Source: CAYTLW01 sp964438735
GTDB taxonomy: Bacteria; Myxococcota_A; UBA9042
Reading direction: 5' to 3'
Length of the DNA: 5,838 bases
Assembly (NCBI GenBank): GCA_964438735.1
Contig: CAYTLW010000228.1
Location: forward strand, 1 to 5,838
Shown: positions 5,701 to 5,838 of the stretch, piece by piece
How positions within the stretch are numbered: position 1 is the stretch's first letter
Layout: each line of letters opens with the position of its first letter
Notes under the pieces: generated by a model
Databases searched by the model: none
Seen by the model: only the letters and a program-made list of their open reading frames with translations
Told to the model about the DNA's origin: nothing
Made by a program: the position numbers and the translations under genes

Positions 5701-5731
5701 GGGGGCGGGGACAAGGATGGGGGTCCGGGGG
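5701..5731 (+). other. G-quadruplex-type G-run cluster
   Basis: Four G runs of 5, 4, 5 and 5 bases (5701-5705, 5707-5710, 5719-5723, 5727-5731) are separated by 1, 8 and 3 bases, with a fifth run of 5 at 5745-5749. This fits a three- or four-tetrad quadruplex with one slightly long loop. No gene is visible beside it on the right. A biological role is unproven. Confidence 0.4.
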
Positions 5732-5794
5732 AAAACTGCGTCCCGGGGGCTCCGCGCAGGGACTTGCCAACAGACAAGGGCCGATCGCCCGGCG

Positions 5795-5813
5795 CCCCCC
5801 GCGGCGCGGGGGG
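5795..5813. other. Very stable G/C hairpin near window end
   Basis: CCCCCCGC (5795-5802) pairs with GCGGGGGG (5806-5813) around a 3-base loop, and more G/C blocks follow up to 5838. There is no T run. It may be a structural element, or a hard-to-sequence stretch at which the assembly ended. Confidence 0.35.
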
Positions 5814-5838
5814 GCCCCGCGGCGGCGGGAGGGGCGAC

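Larger units (their letters stand above)
5255..5838. other. Gene-free G/C-rich region with several structured elements
   Basis: No convincing gene is present. The long open frames here encode arginine/proline/glycine-rich low-complexity peptides without recognisable domains, as expected by chance at this base composition. The stretch holds a 12-base palindrome AGCCCCGGGGCT (5397-5408), a 6-bp stem CTGCCC/GGGCAG (5428-5449), the twin hairpins at 5471-5513, a short AACCCC tandem (about 5525-5536), a G-run cluster (5701-5731) and a G/C hairpin at 5795-5813. It looks like an intergenic repeat-rich segment; the extreme G/C at the end may be where assembly stopped. Confidence 0.6.

Noticed and set aside
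5242..5777. Several overlapping - strand frames of 89-172 residues at the right end
   Set aside because: All three - strand frames are open through the same G/C-rich hairpins and give low-complexity Gly/Pro/Arg/Ala peptides. None has a signal, domain or ribosome binding site.

Overview
The window is G+C-rich bacterial DNA with strong third-position G/C bias. It is dense in secreted lipoproteins built from beta-propeller repeats: NHL, a BNR-like 'DVWAVG' type, and disulfide-rich RCC1. With a P460-type cytochrome lipoprotein alongside, this combination is typical of Myxococcota and related former Deltaproteobacteria with large genomes. That assignment rests on family content and composition, not on a marker gene. 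There is no rRNA, tRNA gene, CRISPR array, integrase or transposase.

Layout. (1) On the + strand, 43-1437 encodes a six-repeat NHL propeller lipoprotein. It overlaps by 4 bases (ATGA) a cytochrome P460-like c-type heme lipoprotein (1434-1907). The two form one translationally coupled unit, probably exported redox or surface proteins. (2) Convergent to them, only 28 bases away, is a seven-repeat beta-propeller lipoprotein on the - strand (1936-2967). (3) Upstream of it on the - strand is a 439-residue AAA_14/DUF4143 ATPase with a PD-(D/E)xK-like C-terminus (3098-4417). It has a strong Shine-Dalgarno sequence and an unusual leader: an 18-bp direct repeat with a 32-bp period enclosing a TTGAC-N6-GTCAA palindrome (4458-4507). 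(4) Next on the - strand is a short RCC1-repeat lipoprotein (4598-5254) that looks truncated at its C-terminus. A small inverted repeat resembling a tRNA anticodon arm overlaps its stop codon. (5) From 5255 to 5838 I see no gene. This stretch holds a pair of matched 20-nt hairpins, a G-quadruplex-type motif and extreme G/C hairpins up to the edge.

Four of the five genes encode predicted outer-membrane or periplasmic lipoproteins. The ATPase is the exception: it is cytoplasmic, stands apart with its own regulatory-looking leader, and belongs to a family that is often horizontally spread. The best candidate for something under-described is the repeat/palindrome leader of the ATPase. The NHL-P460 coupled pair, with its extra cysteine clusters, comes second.
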